From NCBI GenBank assembly GCA_965262485.1, contig OZ253540.1, forward strand, positions 372,001 to 436,000: a stretch of DNA of 64,000 nucleotides, read 5' to 3'. A model generated the notes under the pieces. It did no database searches and had not been told where the DNA came from. It saw only the letters and a program-made list of their open reading frames with translations. Positions within the stretch are counted from its first letter, which is position 1. Each line of letters opens with the position of its first letter. This DNA is from Bin87 sp965262485. GTDB taxonomy: Bacteria; Chloroflexota; Dehalococcoidia; Lucifugimonadales; UBA3495. Position numbers and translations under genes: made by a program. Below are positions 35,156 to 43,685 of this stretch, one piece after another.

Positions 35156-36073
35156 CTAGCGAACCGGGGGCCACATTATCCAACCGCGGCGGCCGGTGTT
35201 TCGCAACCGCAGGAGGTGCCCGCCGAGAGTGGTTACATACAGGCTGCTCTGGTCGGCGTCGCCATACGCACAGTTGGTTGGCATATCGACTCCCACCGGC
35301 ATGGGATACGTTTCCAGGACGCGGCCTTGCGGAGTCCAGACGTAAATCATTGGCCCCGGGCCGCTGGCATAGTTGCCGGCACTCCCCACGATGTTGCCTT
35401 CCGAGTCGAGACACATGCCGTCGATGCCGCGCTGCGGGCCGCGATGGTCGTCGCCGAATTGATGCAGCACGATGTACTGGCCCAGCGTCCCGTCATCATT
35501 GATTGGGTAAGAACGCAGTTCTCGCACTCCACCAGGATCGGCGTCGGTCTGGATGATGTACAGGCTACGCTCATCGGGTGATACGAGCAGGCCGTTGGTT
35601 CCGGTGGTGTTGAAGGTCATGCGCTGGCACGTATAGCTGCCATCGGGTTGGGGGTCGGCGCGCAGGATGTCACGGTTTGCGATCTCCTGTTGTTCGCTGG
35701 GGTCCGTGTTGCCAGCGTTCCAGGGGTTGCTGAACCAGATGCCCCCCTGCCGGTCGATGGCGAGGTCATTGGGTGTGTTTAGCCGCTGTCCGTCCAGGCG
35801 ATCAACAATGGTGGTTGTGCCGCCGTCGGATTCGAAGCGAACGATGGAGCGTCCGCCCGAGCAGCAGCCGTAGAGGCGGCCTTCGGCGTCGAAGGCCAGG
35901 CCGTTGGTATGGTTGGTATCCTCGCGATAAACGCTGCAATCGCCGGATTCTGGGTCGTAGGCCATGATCCGGCTGGCTGGAATGTAGGTGAAAAGCATCC
36001 GGGCGCCATCCCAGGCCGGCCCTTCGGTCAAACGGCTGAATGGTCCCGCGACGTGCTCCCATTGCAGTGCCAT
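35156..36073 (-). CDS. SMP-30/gluconolactonase family lactonase
   Basis: 305 residues; ATG has GGAGGACAGC upstream. Six-bladed beta-propeller family. Likely metal ligands are the glutamate in RLTEGPAWDG (about 17), the asparagine in LNTPNDLAIDRQGGIWFSNP (about 105) and the aspartate in RGIDGMCLDSEGN (about 215). It hydrolyses sugar-type or similar lactones to acids in the cytosol; the substrate is not readable. It lies between the amidohydrolase and the truncated GMC oxidoreductase, as in pathways where an alcohol or aldose is oxidised and the lactone opened. Confidence 0.85.
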   Translation of the reverse strand: MALQWEHVAGPFSRLTEGPAWDGARMLFTYIPASRIMAYDPESGDCSVYREDTNHTNGLAFDAEGRLYGCCSGGRSIVRFESDGGTTTIVDRLDGQRLNTPNDLAIDRQGGIWFSNPWNAGNTDPSEQQEIANRDILRADPQPDGSYTCQRMTFNTTGTNGLLVSPDERSLYIIQTDADPGGVRELRSYPINDDGTLGQYIVLHQFGDDHRGPQRGIDGMCLDSEGNIVGSAGNYASGPGPMIYVWTPQGRVLETYPMPVGVDMPTNCAYGDADQSSLYVTTLGGHLLRLRNTGRRGWIMWPPVR

Positions 36074-36128
36074 GCTGTCCTCCAGTGTCGTGTCGTTACG
36101 GTTTGGGAATCGGAGATTTGATAACCGG

Positions 36129-37130
36129 TTAGAGTCGATACGCTTTCACAGCGGTTCCCTGAAACATGGCGGCTTTTTCCGGATCCGAAAATCCGGCAGT
36201 GACACGCTTGAACGCGTTCCAACCGTTGGTGTAAGCGTAGGAATTTTTATCCACAGGGAAGTTGCTTTCAAACATGCAGCGTTCGGCCCCGAACTGTTCG
36301 ATGCAGAACATGATCCACGGAGCGATGGTTTCGGCCAGTTCAGTTGATGTCGGGGGGATGGGGCGCTGGTGCCAGTCGTAACCGCTGATAACGTTGCCGA
36401 AACCACCCAGTTTTACGACCACGTTTTCGTGTTCGGCCACGGCAGCGATCCCCTGCTGCCAGTCGGCAAAGACTTCATCGCGCTTGCCGGCGTAGGGGCC
36501 GACGCCCAAGGGCCGGCCAACGTGATTCAGTATGATCGTTGCGTCGGGAAACGCACCCGCCAGGTCGGCCAGCTCGGCCAATTGGGTGTGGTACACCAGG
36601 GCATCGAAGCTCAGGCCCAGATTCCGCAGACAGTTGAACCCCTCCCGGAGCCGCGCATCCATGAGCATTCCGGGCGTGTTGGGACTCCCCGGGGAGACCT
36701 GGGGGCTGGCATCCCAGCCGCAGGAGAAGCGGATGCCCCGGAACCGGTTGCTGCTGGCCGCAATCAGGGCTTCCAGCACCGGCTGCACGGCAGATCCCAG
36801 CATGAGATTGGCGTTGCCCACGATTCCGGCCGCAACCTCGGTGGGGCCGTATTGACCGCTGGCGCTCTGGGCGGCAATGCCCTGGACGAATTCGATCTCA
36901 CCGACGGAACGCAGCTCGTCAGGCCCGTGAGCCCGGTACATGGAGTGGCACTCTATGAAAACGGTCTGGGCAATGTTGTGTCCACCGCTCACGTCCTCCG
37001 TAAGCTGGTCCAGCACGTAGCGGTCGCCGTCACGATCCCAGAAATGATGGTGTGGGTCGCAAATGGGCAGGCCGGGGTCGATAGCCTCTTCGACGGTTTG
37101 GGCGAGCCATACAGCGCGCTGAGTGGACAT
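36129..37130 (-). CDS. Amidohydrolase-2 family metal-dependent hydrolase
   Basis: 333 residues from ATG 37130; an ATG two codons earlier sits too close to the GGAGG. The N-terminal ICDPHHHFWD is the HxH metal site. FRGIRFSCGWDASP, ATIILNHVGRPLG (with the histidine) and MFESNFPVDKNSY (with the conserved aspartate) complete the TIM-barrel metal centre of the amidohydrolase-2/dicarboxylate-lactone hydrolase group. It probably hydrolyses a lactone or decarboxylates an aromatic or sugar-acid intermediate. It shares direction and short spacing with the lactonase and the CMD-family gene. Confidence 0.85.
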   Translation of the reverse strand: MSTQRAVWLAQTVEEAIDPGLPICDPHHHFWDRDGDRYVLDQLTEDVSGGHNIAQTVFIECHSMYRAHGPDELRSVGEIEFVQGIAAQSASGQYGPTEVAAGIVGNANLMLGSAVQPVLEALIAASSNRFRGIRFSCGWDASPQVSPGSPNTPGMLMDARLREGFNCLRNLGLSFDALVYHTQLAELADLAGAFPDATIILNHVGRPLGVGPYAGKRDEVFADWQQGIAAVAEHENVVVKLGGFGNVISGYDWHQRPIPPTSTELAETIAPWIMFCIEQFGAERCMFESNFPVDKNSYAYTNGWNAFKRVTAGFSDPEKAAMFQGTAVKAYRL

Positions 37131-37189
37131 GTCCATGCCTCCAAATCAGAAATAGTTTCGGCGCAATAATGATGCGCCGCGCCGACGGG

Positions 37190-37747
37190 TTAGATTGGCA
37201 ATGGGACCTCGATGAGTTCATCCGGCAGCTCGACGCCAAAGGCGTTGACGTTGAATGCGAGCATTGTGTAGCAGCCCATGAGGGTGGTTAATTCGGTTAC
37301 TCCCGGAATGCCAAAATGGGAGACCGCGGCGTCGAAGGCAGCCTGGCTTACCTTTCTGGTCCGAAAGAATTCACGCCCGTAGTTAACCACGGCGATTTCG
37401 TCTGCGGACGGATTGGGCAGCTCCCGCCGTTCGCGGAGGGCATCGACGATTTGGTCACGCAAGCCAGCGCGGCGAGCCGGCGGCGCATGGGCGTTCCAGA
37501 TGAACTGGCAGTCATTTTCGCGGGCCGTCAGCAACATGGCCAACTCTCTGATGCGCGGCTCCAGCGACGTGTCGGTCCGCAAGTAGAGCGCGAGACCGAG
37601 AGCGCGCTGCGCCACTTCGGGAGCGTTCAGCATTACGGAACCCGGTCCCGTGGTGGGCACTTCACCTCGATCGGCGACAAAGGCGTCGAACGCCGAGCGT
37701 TCATGTTCCGGGACGGACTGTCGGGTTACGTTGGGGGTTCTGGCCAT
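37190..37747 (-). CDS. Carboxymuconolactone decarboxylase (AhpD-like) family protein
   Basis: 185 residues from ATG 37747 (GGGAGGAAATC upstream; an earlier ATG at 37780 has no site). The family core is RIRELAMLLTARENDCQFIW with NAHAPPARRAGL (about 68-100), with the histidine of the motif present. ENDCQFIW has a single cysteine rather than the CxxC of AhpD, so it is more like decarboxylase or isomerase members. First gene of the cluster running down to the truncated GMC gene. Confidence 0.85.
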   Translation of the reverse strand: MARTPNVTRQSVPEHERSAFDAFVADRGEVPTTGPGSVMLNAPEVAQRALGLALYLRTDTSLEPRIRELAMLLTARENDCQFIWNAHAPPARRAGLRDQIVDALRERRELPNPSADEIAVVNYGREFFRTRKVSQAAFDAAVSHFGIPGVTELTTLMGCYTMLAFNVNAFGVELPDELIEVPLPI

Positions 37748-38255
37748 GATTTCCTCCCTGGTTGTCTGGTTAGCATTCAAGCCGCCGGCCCAGTTTAGCC
37801 GGGGAGCGGACGGGAACTGTATTCTGCCAGTCTAACACCGTTCGGGTCCCGTGGTGGGTAAATCTCACACCCTCGGCAGGGTTATCGCATATGAAATTAC
37901 AGCCACGTCACTCCGGCGAAAGCCGGAGTCCAGAGCTTGTAATCTGCTGGATTTTGGCAGAGAAGCTACCGGCATCGGTCACTGGATTCCCGCTTTCGCG
38001 GGAATGACGTGAGTTGCGCCCGGACTTTCGGCGGCAGGAAGCGTGGATTCCCGCCTGCGCGGGAATGACGTGAGTTGCGCCCGGACTTCCGGCGGCAGGA
38101 AGCGTGGATTCCCGCCTGCGCGGGAATGACGGGTTGGGCGAGGCTGCCAGTTTTGAGATAGTTTCTTAATGACGATGGCGTCATCCAATGGGCAAAATGG
38201 CTGGTATCATCGTTCGCAACACTGGGACTCCAAATCTGTAGCCGTGAGGTACACC
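37748..38255. other. Divergent intergenic region with repeats
   Basis: Contains the tandem 61-bp repeat (37984-38130) and a single related hairpin near 37915-37935 (CTCCGGCGAAAGCCGGAG). No gene. Confidence 0.6.
37984..38130. repeat. Tandem 61-bp repeat carrying a palindrome
   Basis: GGATTCCCGC...GCGGGAATGAC palindromes start at 37984, 38045 and 38106, exactly 61 bp apart, with the linker GTGAGTTGCGCCCGGACTT shared between units. Same hairpin family as many right-half intergenic repeats. Confidence 0.85.
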
Positions 38256-39071
38256 ATGAGCAGCGCAAAAATCAACGGAATCGACCTACACTACCAGAGC
38301 TACGGCGAAGGGGAGACTATCGTGTTCGCCCACGGCGCCGGCGGGAACCTGCTGAGCTGGTGGCAACAGATACCATTCTTCTCCCAGCGTTACCGCTGCA
38401 TTACGTTTGACCAACGAGGATTTGGGCATTCTTATGACGCGCCGGGAGGGCCCGGCCCCAACGCGTTCGTTGATGATTTGCGGGGGTTACTGGATTATTT
38501 GGGGATCGAGACTGCCCACCTGGTGGCCCAATCGATGGGTGGGCGTTCAATGCTGGGTTTCGCGGTCGAGTATCCGCATCGGGTCCGGAGCCTGGTGATG
38601 GCAGACACCGTTGGAGGGATGGAGACGCCGGAAGTGCTGGAACAGCAGCGCATTTGGAGGGAGAGCCATACGCCGAGCGGCGAGATAGGACACCGGGCCG
38701 TTTCTCCTCTGTTTGTCCAGAGGGAACCCAATCTCGCCAACCTGTACCTGCAAATATCGCGCACCAACCCACCCCGGCAGGATCCGCCGGGAGGCCAGCC
38801 GGTCGGGCCGGGCGCAGGGGCAGTCGGCGGCCTGTCCATGCCGGCGCTCTTCTTCGTAGGGGAGGATGACGCTATTTCGCCTCCGGCCGTAATTGAAGCC
38901 GGGGCGCGGGCGATTCCGGGCGCCCGGTTGCTGCGGGTACCGGAGGCAGGTCACTCGGTGTACTTTGAAAAACCCGACATCTTCAATTTCGAGGTGTTGC
39001 GGTTCATCGAAAGCGCCGCGTCATTGCCAGCCCGGGCAGCGGCCAGCGCCGGAGTCGCGGATGACGACTGA
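38256..39071 (+). CDS. Alpha/beta-hydrolase
   Basis: 271 residues from ATG 38256 (GAGGT upstream; the frame opens at 38169 without a site). Oxyanion region FAHGAGGNLLSWW; nucleophile elbow VAQSMGG (serine about residue 97); acid in FVGEDDAISPP; histidine in AGHSVYF. The lid is short and proline/glycine-rich (NPPRQDPPGGQPVGPGAGA). A soluble esterase, lactonase or similar hydrolase of unknown substrate. Its stop overlaps the ATG of a truncated crotonase gene. Confidence 0.88.
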   Translation: MSSAKINGIDLHYQSYGEGETIVFAHGAGGNLLSWWQQIPFFSQRYRCITFDQRGFGHSYDAPGGPGPNAFVDDLRGLLDYLGIETAHLVAQSMGGRSMLGFAVEYPHRVRSLVMADTVGGMETPEVLEQQRIWRESHTPSGEIGHRAVSPLFVQREPNLANLYLQISRTNPPRQDPPGGQPVGPGAGAVGGLSMPALFFVGEDDAISPPAVIEAGARAIPGARLLRVPEAGHSVYFEKPDIFNFEVLRFIESAASLPARAAASAGVADDD

Positions 39072-39177
39072 GAACCGCACCGGGGTGCATCTGGACGAAT
39101 TGGACGGCATCGCAACGCTATCCATCGAGGGCCTTTCTAAAGTCGTTGGGATTGGGGACATTATTTTACCGGGATAA
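39061..39177 (+). pseudogene. N-terminal stub of an enoyl-CoA hydratase (crotonase)-like gene
   Basis: MTTENRTGVHLDELDGIATL then SIEGLSKVVGIG and a stop. The first 22 residues match the usual crotonase start (VhLdE.DGIATLtI); the rest is coded by the intergenic repeat that begins at 39132. The start overlaps the hydrolase stop, as in an operon, so a second gene was probably lost here. Confidence 0.5.
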
Positions 39178-39355
39178 ACAGGATGGACGGGATTCTTCTG
39201 ATTACTGGGGCCTGGATTCCGGCCCCGTATCAAGTACGGGGTGACGTTCTTTTGCGGGAGTCGTTGGGATTGAGGACATTATTTTACCGGGATGAACAGG
39301 ATGGACGGGATTCTTCTTAAGGGGGGCCTGGATTCCCGCGAAAGCGGGAATGACG
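39132..39355. repeat. Paired intergenic repeats
   Basis: GTCGTTGGGATTG.GGACATT through ACAGGATGGACGGGATTCTT occurs at about 39137-39200 and again at about 39261-39320. Between and after them are pieces of the GGATTCC...GGAATGAC hairpin family, including a CCCCGTATCAAGTACGGGG palindrome. Confidence 0.75.
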
Positions 39356-39461
39356 GGTTCGGAGTTGCGACGGCACCACAACTCTGAACTGTTACTGCCA
39401 GCCGGAATGACCGGCGGGACGGGACGGACACGGCATAAAATCATTAGATTGGGAGGAAACT

Positions 39462-40106
39462 ATGACCGAAAGCACGGAACTATTCCATATCATGCGCACT
39501 ACGCGGGCGATGCGAAGGCTCAAGCCCGACCCGGTGCCTGACGAATTGATCCGGCAGATTCTGGAGGCGGGCGTGTGCGCCGCCAACGGAGGCAACAATC
39601 AGCCGTGGCGGTTCCTGGTAGTTAAGGACAACAACATCAAGGAACAGGTCCAGCAGTGGTACAAAAAAGCGTTTGACGAAGTTGTGGGGCCGCGCTACCG
39701 CGGCAGCGATCCGCCACCGGGCTCCAGTCCCAGCCGCTACCGCCGCCAGCACGATGCGGTGGAATATCTGACTGATCACTACCACGAGGCGCCGGTGTGG
39801 ATCGTGGCTTGCCAGGACCACGGCAACGGCACGCCCAACCGGGCGTCGGGAGCGTCCATTTATCCAGCGGTGCAGAACATGCTGCTGGCGGCGCGCGCGT
39901 TGGGGCTGGGCTCCACACTGACGTCGCGGCACCTGATCCACGAAAAGGAAGTGGAGGCAATTCTGGGGCTGCCGCCGGGCGTACACTCCTATGCGATCCT
40001 GCCCATTGGGTATCCCATGGGTAATTTCGGACCGGTACGGCGGGGCGCTCTTGGCGACTTTGTCTATCTGGACAAATGGGGCGATTCGTATCCGTCTCTT
40101 GATTAG
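39462..40106 (+). CDS. Nitroreductase-family flavoprotein
   Basis: 214 residues; ATG follows GGGAGGAAACT. FMN-binding signature at the N-terminus (MRTTRAMRRLKPDPVPDELI) and ANGGNNQPWRFLVV; the middle DHYHEAPVWIVACQD and the C-terminal IYPAVQNMLLAARALGLGST with LGLPPGVHSYAILPIGYP fit the family. It would reduce nitro, quinone or enone substrates with NAD(P)H. No obvious partner gene. Confidence 0.9.
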   Translation: MTESTELFHIMRTTRAMRRLKPDPVPDELIRQILEAGVCAANGGNNQPWRFLVVKDNNIKEQVQQWYKKAFDEVVGPRYRGSDPPPGSSPSRYRRQHDAVEYLTDHYHEAPVWIVACQDHGNGTPNRASGASIYPAVQNMLLAARALGLGSTLTSRHLIHEKEVEAILGLPPGVHSYAILPIGYPMGNFGPVRRGALGDFVYLDKWGDSYPSLD

Positions 40107-40794
40107 AGGTAATGTTGGCTGCGTTGCAGGTGATGGGATGCAGGTGCGATGGCAATTCTCCGGGGTGCGGGTTGATTGAATGGTGATTATTGCGGGTCAG
40201 GTTGTCAGGGTTGTTGGGTTTTGCCAGAGCGTCCGGTCATTGTCAGCCCCACGGCCGGGGGATTACGCAAGATTTAGCCCCTGTTTCCGTGCTCTGCGAA
40301 CGGCGGTGAGGCCGGGGTCGCAGCACGCAGCGTAGTGGCGTCCGCTGTGGCCGATGGGACTGCGCAGATGAAGCAATAGACTGCGGCAGTCCGGCATCAG
40401 GCCGGTTTGCGATTTTGATGCTGACGGGTGGCCGTGATTGACCGTTGGCTCTGGCAGCGAAGGTTTACCTGACAAAGACCATGATAGGAACAATTGTTCT
40501 GATTGTCAAGGGGTTGGTGACCGGAGGGGGGACGGGTTTTTACATCGATGGACAGGATGGACAGGATGGACAGGATTTTGAGGGGGGTCACCCTCACACC
40601 TGCCCTCTTCCATCGAGGGAGAGGGGAAGGAACTGCCGTTTTACCTGGATGGACAGGATGAGCCGGATGGACAGGATTTTTGGGTGTTATATGTAACGGG
40701 ATTGCCGCGTCGTTGCGCTCCTCGCAATGACAGGTGGGGTGGTTCGGCCCTCACCCCCGGCCCCTCTCCCACCGGGAGAGGGGAGGTTCGGCGG
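40107..40794. other. Repeat-filled intergenic region
   Basis: No gene. GATGGACAG-type tandem repeats at about 40545-40577 and 40648-40680, a CATTGCGAGGAGCG-family copy near 40703-40735 (inverted), and a CCTCTCCCACCGGGAGAGGGG hairpin near 40762-40783. Confidence 0.65.
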
Positions 40795-41127
40795 CATGGC
40801 AAACGCGTTCTAACTTTAGGGGACCTCATATACCTACTACCGTTTCCAGATAGATTTGTTAATGCCGGAAAGCTGCCTCTAACTCTGGATTCCTGATTGT
40901 GTGGGAATGATTAACAGGTGAACAGATATACGATATAAGGCATCTTCAAGTGGAAACGGTACTACCGTCATTCCCGCGAAAACGGGAATCCATACAGCTT
41001 GCTTCCATACAGTTGACGTATAACCAAACGACCTGGATTCCCGCCCCGTATCAAGTACGGGGTGACGTTCTTTCGCGGGAATGACGGACGCCTGCAAAGC
41101 CGATTAAATTAGAATGCGTTTGCCCTG
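40795..41127. mobile_element. Miniature inverted-repeat element, copy 1 (about 333 bp)
   Basis: Ends are CATGGCAAACGCGTTCTAA and TTAGAATGCGTTTGCCCTG, near-perfect 19-bp terminal inverted repeats. The element is bounded by a perfect 10-bp direct repeat GGTTCGGCGG (40785-40794 and 41128-41137). It encodes no transposase and carries the GGAATGAC hairpins and a CCCCGTATCAAGTACGGGG palindrome. Same family as 62019-62219, opposite orientation, with extra internal sequence. Confidence 0.85.
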
Positions 41128-41230
41128 GGTTCGGCGGGCTTTGGTTTGACTATGGGGCGGCAGGTTTTTATGATGCTAGCCAGCCGGCGCCTTTTGATTC
41201 CTGGCGCCGAACTTACGCAGGAGGCGCTTG

Positions 41231-43285
41231 ATGCGACGCTACTCCCCCAACCGCCGCTTCCGAGGTACAGCTATTCCCGTCCGTGTTGCGCCGGCCCTGC
41301 TGTTGGCGATGCTGCTGATGGCGGTTGCCCTGGCCGCCTGCGGCGGCGACTCGCCGGACGCCGACCGAGAGAGAGCAACGGCGAGGCCCCAGCCGGAGGC
41401 CACGGCGACCGGGGCCTCCGCAGAGCAGCCCACCGCTGAGCCGGGGGCCACGGAGAGCGGGGAGGCCGAACCCACCCGCCAGGGAATCCTGGACCGCATC
41501 GTCGGCCAGCCCACCGCTGAGCCGGGGGCCACGGAGAGCGGGGAGGCCGAACCCACCCGCCGGGGAATCCTGGACCGCATCGTCGGCCAGCCCACTGCCG
41601 AGCCGAGGGGCACGGAGAGCGGGGAGGCCACCCCGGAGGCCACCGGTGAGGCGGGAGCCCGGCCCATCCTCGGCGGCGCCGGGAACAGCGAGCCAGCGGA
41701 GGCCAGGTTCGCCTCGGTCAGCGCCGGGGGCTCCTACAGTGGCTTTGGGGGCCACACCTGCGGGGTGAAGCAGGACGGCTCCGTCGTCTGCTGGGGCTAT
41801 GACCATTTTGGCCAGGCCACGCCGCCGGCCGGGAAGTTCGACTCCGTCAGCGCCGGGGTGTTCCACACCTGCGGGGTGAAGTGGGACGGCTCCGTCGAAT
41901 GCTGGGGCCGTGACGATGTGCGCCAGGCCACGCCGCCGGCCGGGAAGTTCGCCTCCGTCAGCGCCGGGAGCGCCCACACCTGCGGGGTGAAGGGGGACGG
42001 CTCCGTCGTCTGCTGGGGCAATTACCATGATAGCGAGCCCCTGACGCCGGCCGGGGAGTTCGACTCCGTTAGCGCCGGGGGCTACCACGACTGCGGAGTG
42101 AGGCGGGACGGCTCTGTCGAATGCTGGGCCAGTGACGATTATTACGAGGCCACCCCGCCGGCCGGGGAGTTCGCATCCGTCAGCGCCGGGGAGGACCACA
42201 CCTGCGGTTTGAAGGGGGACGGCTCCGTCGCCTGCTGGGGCAATTTCTATGATGGCGAGGCCGGGCCGCCGGCCGGGGAGTTCGACTCGGTCAGCGTCGG
42301 GGGCGGCCACACCTGTGGGGTGAGGCGGGACGGCTCCGTCGTCTGCTGGGGGAATGACGGCGATGGCCAGGCCACGCCACCGGCTGGGGAGTTCGACTCC
42401 GTCAGCGCCGGGGGCAACCACACCTGCGGTTTGAAGCGGGACGGCTCGGTCGAATGCTGGGGCGATAAAAGTTACCTCAGGATCACGCCGCCGGCTGGGG
42501 AGTTCGCGTCGGTCAGCGCCGGCAGCGGCCACACCTGCGGGGTGAAGGGGGACGGCTCCGTCGTCTGCTGGGGGAATGACGGCGATGGCCAGGCCACGCC
42601 ACCGGCTGGGGAGTTCGACTCCGTCAGCGCCGGGAGCGGCCACACCTGCGGTTTGAAGGGGGACGGCTCCGTCGCCTGCTGGGGCAATGACCGTTTTGGC
42701 GTGGCCACGCCGCCGGCTGGGGAGTTCGCCTCCGTCAGCGCCGGGAGCGCCGGGCGCGGCCACGCCTGCGGGGTGAGGGGGGACGGTTCCGTCGAATGCT
42801 GGGGCGATGACGGTGATGGCCGGGCCACGCCGCCGGCCGGGGAGTTCGCCTCGGTCAGCGCCGGGTCCCTGCACACCTGCGGGGTAAGGCGGGACGGCTC
42901 CGTGGAATGCTGGGGCGATGACCGTTTTGGCGAGGCCACGCCGCCGGCCGGGGAGTTCGCCTCGGTCAGCGCCGGGAGCGGCCACACCTGCGGGGTGAAG
43001 GGGGACGGCTCCGTGGAATGCTGGGGCTATGACGGTCAGGGCCAGGCCACGCCGCCGGCCGGGGAGTTCGCCTCGGTCAGCGCCGGGGGCGGCCACACCT
43101 GCGGGGTGAAACGGGACGGCGCCGTGGAATGCTGGGGGTGGGATGAATATGGCAAAGCCACGCCGCCGGCCGGGGAGTTCGCCTCCGTCAGCGCCGGGTA
43201 CAGGTACACCTGCGGGGTGAGGCGGGACGGCTCCGTGGAATGCTGGGGGCCGGCAGTTGTATTGCCTCCGTGGCACGGTGAATAG
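41231..43285 (+). CDS. RCC1-type repeat lipoprotein
   Basis: 684 residues from ATG 41231 (AGGAGG upstream; a TTG one codon earlier is less likely). Signal peptide with lipobox LAAC (about residue 37). A threonine/glutamate-rich linker holds three copies of a 30-residue unit (GILDRIVGQPTAEP). Fourteen repeats of about 38 residues follow, consensus FASVSAGSGHTCGVKGDGSV then CWG and TPPAGE, typical of RCC1/BLIP-II-like beta-propellers with two conserved cysteines each. It is probably an outer-surface binding protein; partner unknown. The DNA repeats are very similar, so recombination could change the number. Confidence 0.9.
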   Translation: MRRYSPNRRFRGTAIPVRVAPALLLAMLLMAVALAACGGDSPDADRERATARPQPEATATGASAEQPTAEPGATESGEAEPTRQGILDRIVGQPTAEPGATESGEAEPTRRGILDRIVGQPTAEPRGTESGEATPEATGEAGARPILGGAGNSEPAEARFASVSAGGSYSGFGGHTCGVKQDGSVVCWGYDHFGQATPPAGKFDSVSAGVFHTCGVKWDGSVECWGRDDVRQATPPAGKFASVSAGSAHTCGVKGDGSVVCWGNYHDSEPLTPAGEFDSVSAGGYHDCGVRRDGSVECWASDDYYEATPPAGEFASVSAGEDHTCGLKGDGSVACWGNFYDGEAGPPAGEFDSVSVGGGHTCGVRRDGSVVCWGNDGDGQATPPAGEFDSVSAGGNHTCGLKRDGSVECWGDKSYLRITPPAGEFASVSAGSGHTCGVKGDGSVVCWGNDGDGQATPPAGEFDSVSAGSGHTCGLKGDGSVACWGNDRFGVATPPAGEFASVSAGSAGRGHACGVRGDGSVECWGDDGDGRATPPAGEFASVSAGSLHTCGVRRDGSVECWGDDRFGEATPPAGEFASVSAGSGHTCGVKGDGSVECWGYDGQGQATPPAGEFASVSAGGGHTCGVKRDGAVECWGWDEYGKATPPAGEFASVSAGYRYTCGVRRDGSVECWGPAVVLPPWHGE

Positions 43286-43685
43286 TCCAGAACGGGGGCG
43301 GGGGGGTACGGCCCTCACCCCCGGCCCCTCTCCCGGTGGGAGAGGGGGAAGGGACGGGTTTTTACATCGATGGACAGGATGGACAGGATTTTTGGGTGTG
43401 TGCAACCTCAACGGGATTGCCACGTCGCTGCGCTCCTCGCAATGACAAGGGGGCGGCGGGATTGCCACGTGATTCGACGGGCTCACCATGAGCGGCTTCG
43501 CTCCTCGCAATGACAAGGGGGCGGCGGGATAGCCACGTCCTTCGACAGGCTCACCATGAGCGGTTGCGCTCCTCGCAATGACAGTAAAGGCTCAGGACGC
43601 GTGGGGGGATCACCCTCACCCCAACCCTCTCCCATCAAGGGAGAGGGGGCCTTCGACCGGCTCAGGATGAGCGGGGTGGGGAGCG
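43286..43685. repeat. Cluster of intergenic repeat families
   Basis: In order: a CCTCTCCCGGTGGGAGAGGG hairpin; ATCGATGGACAGGATGGACA tandem repeats; three copies of the CGCTCCTCGCAATGACA family; CCTTCGACAGGCTCACCATG pieces; and another CTCTCCCATCAAGGGAGAG hairpin. No gene. Confidence 0.75.

Noticed and set aside
37984..38130. Tandem palindromes as a CRISPR array
   Set aside because: The 61-bp units have the same linker each time instead of unique spacers, and no cas gene is present.
41213..43516. A 767-codon open frame on the minus strand opposite the RCC1-repeat lipoprotein
   Set aside because: It is a by-product of the GC-rich repeats read antisense (proline/glycine/alanine repeats), has no ribosome site, and the plus strand has a lipobox and a clear family.
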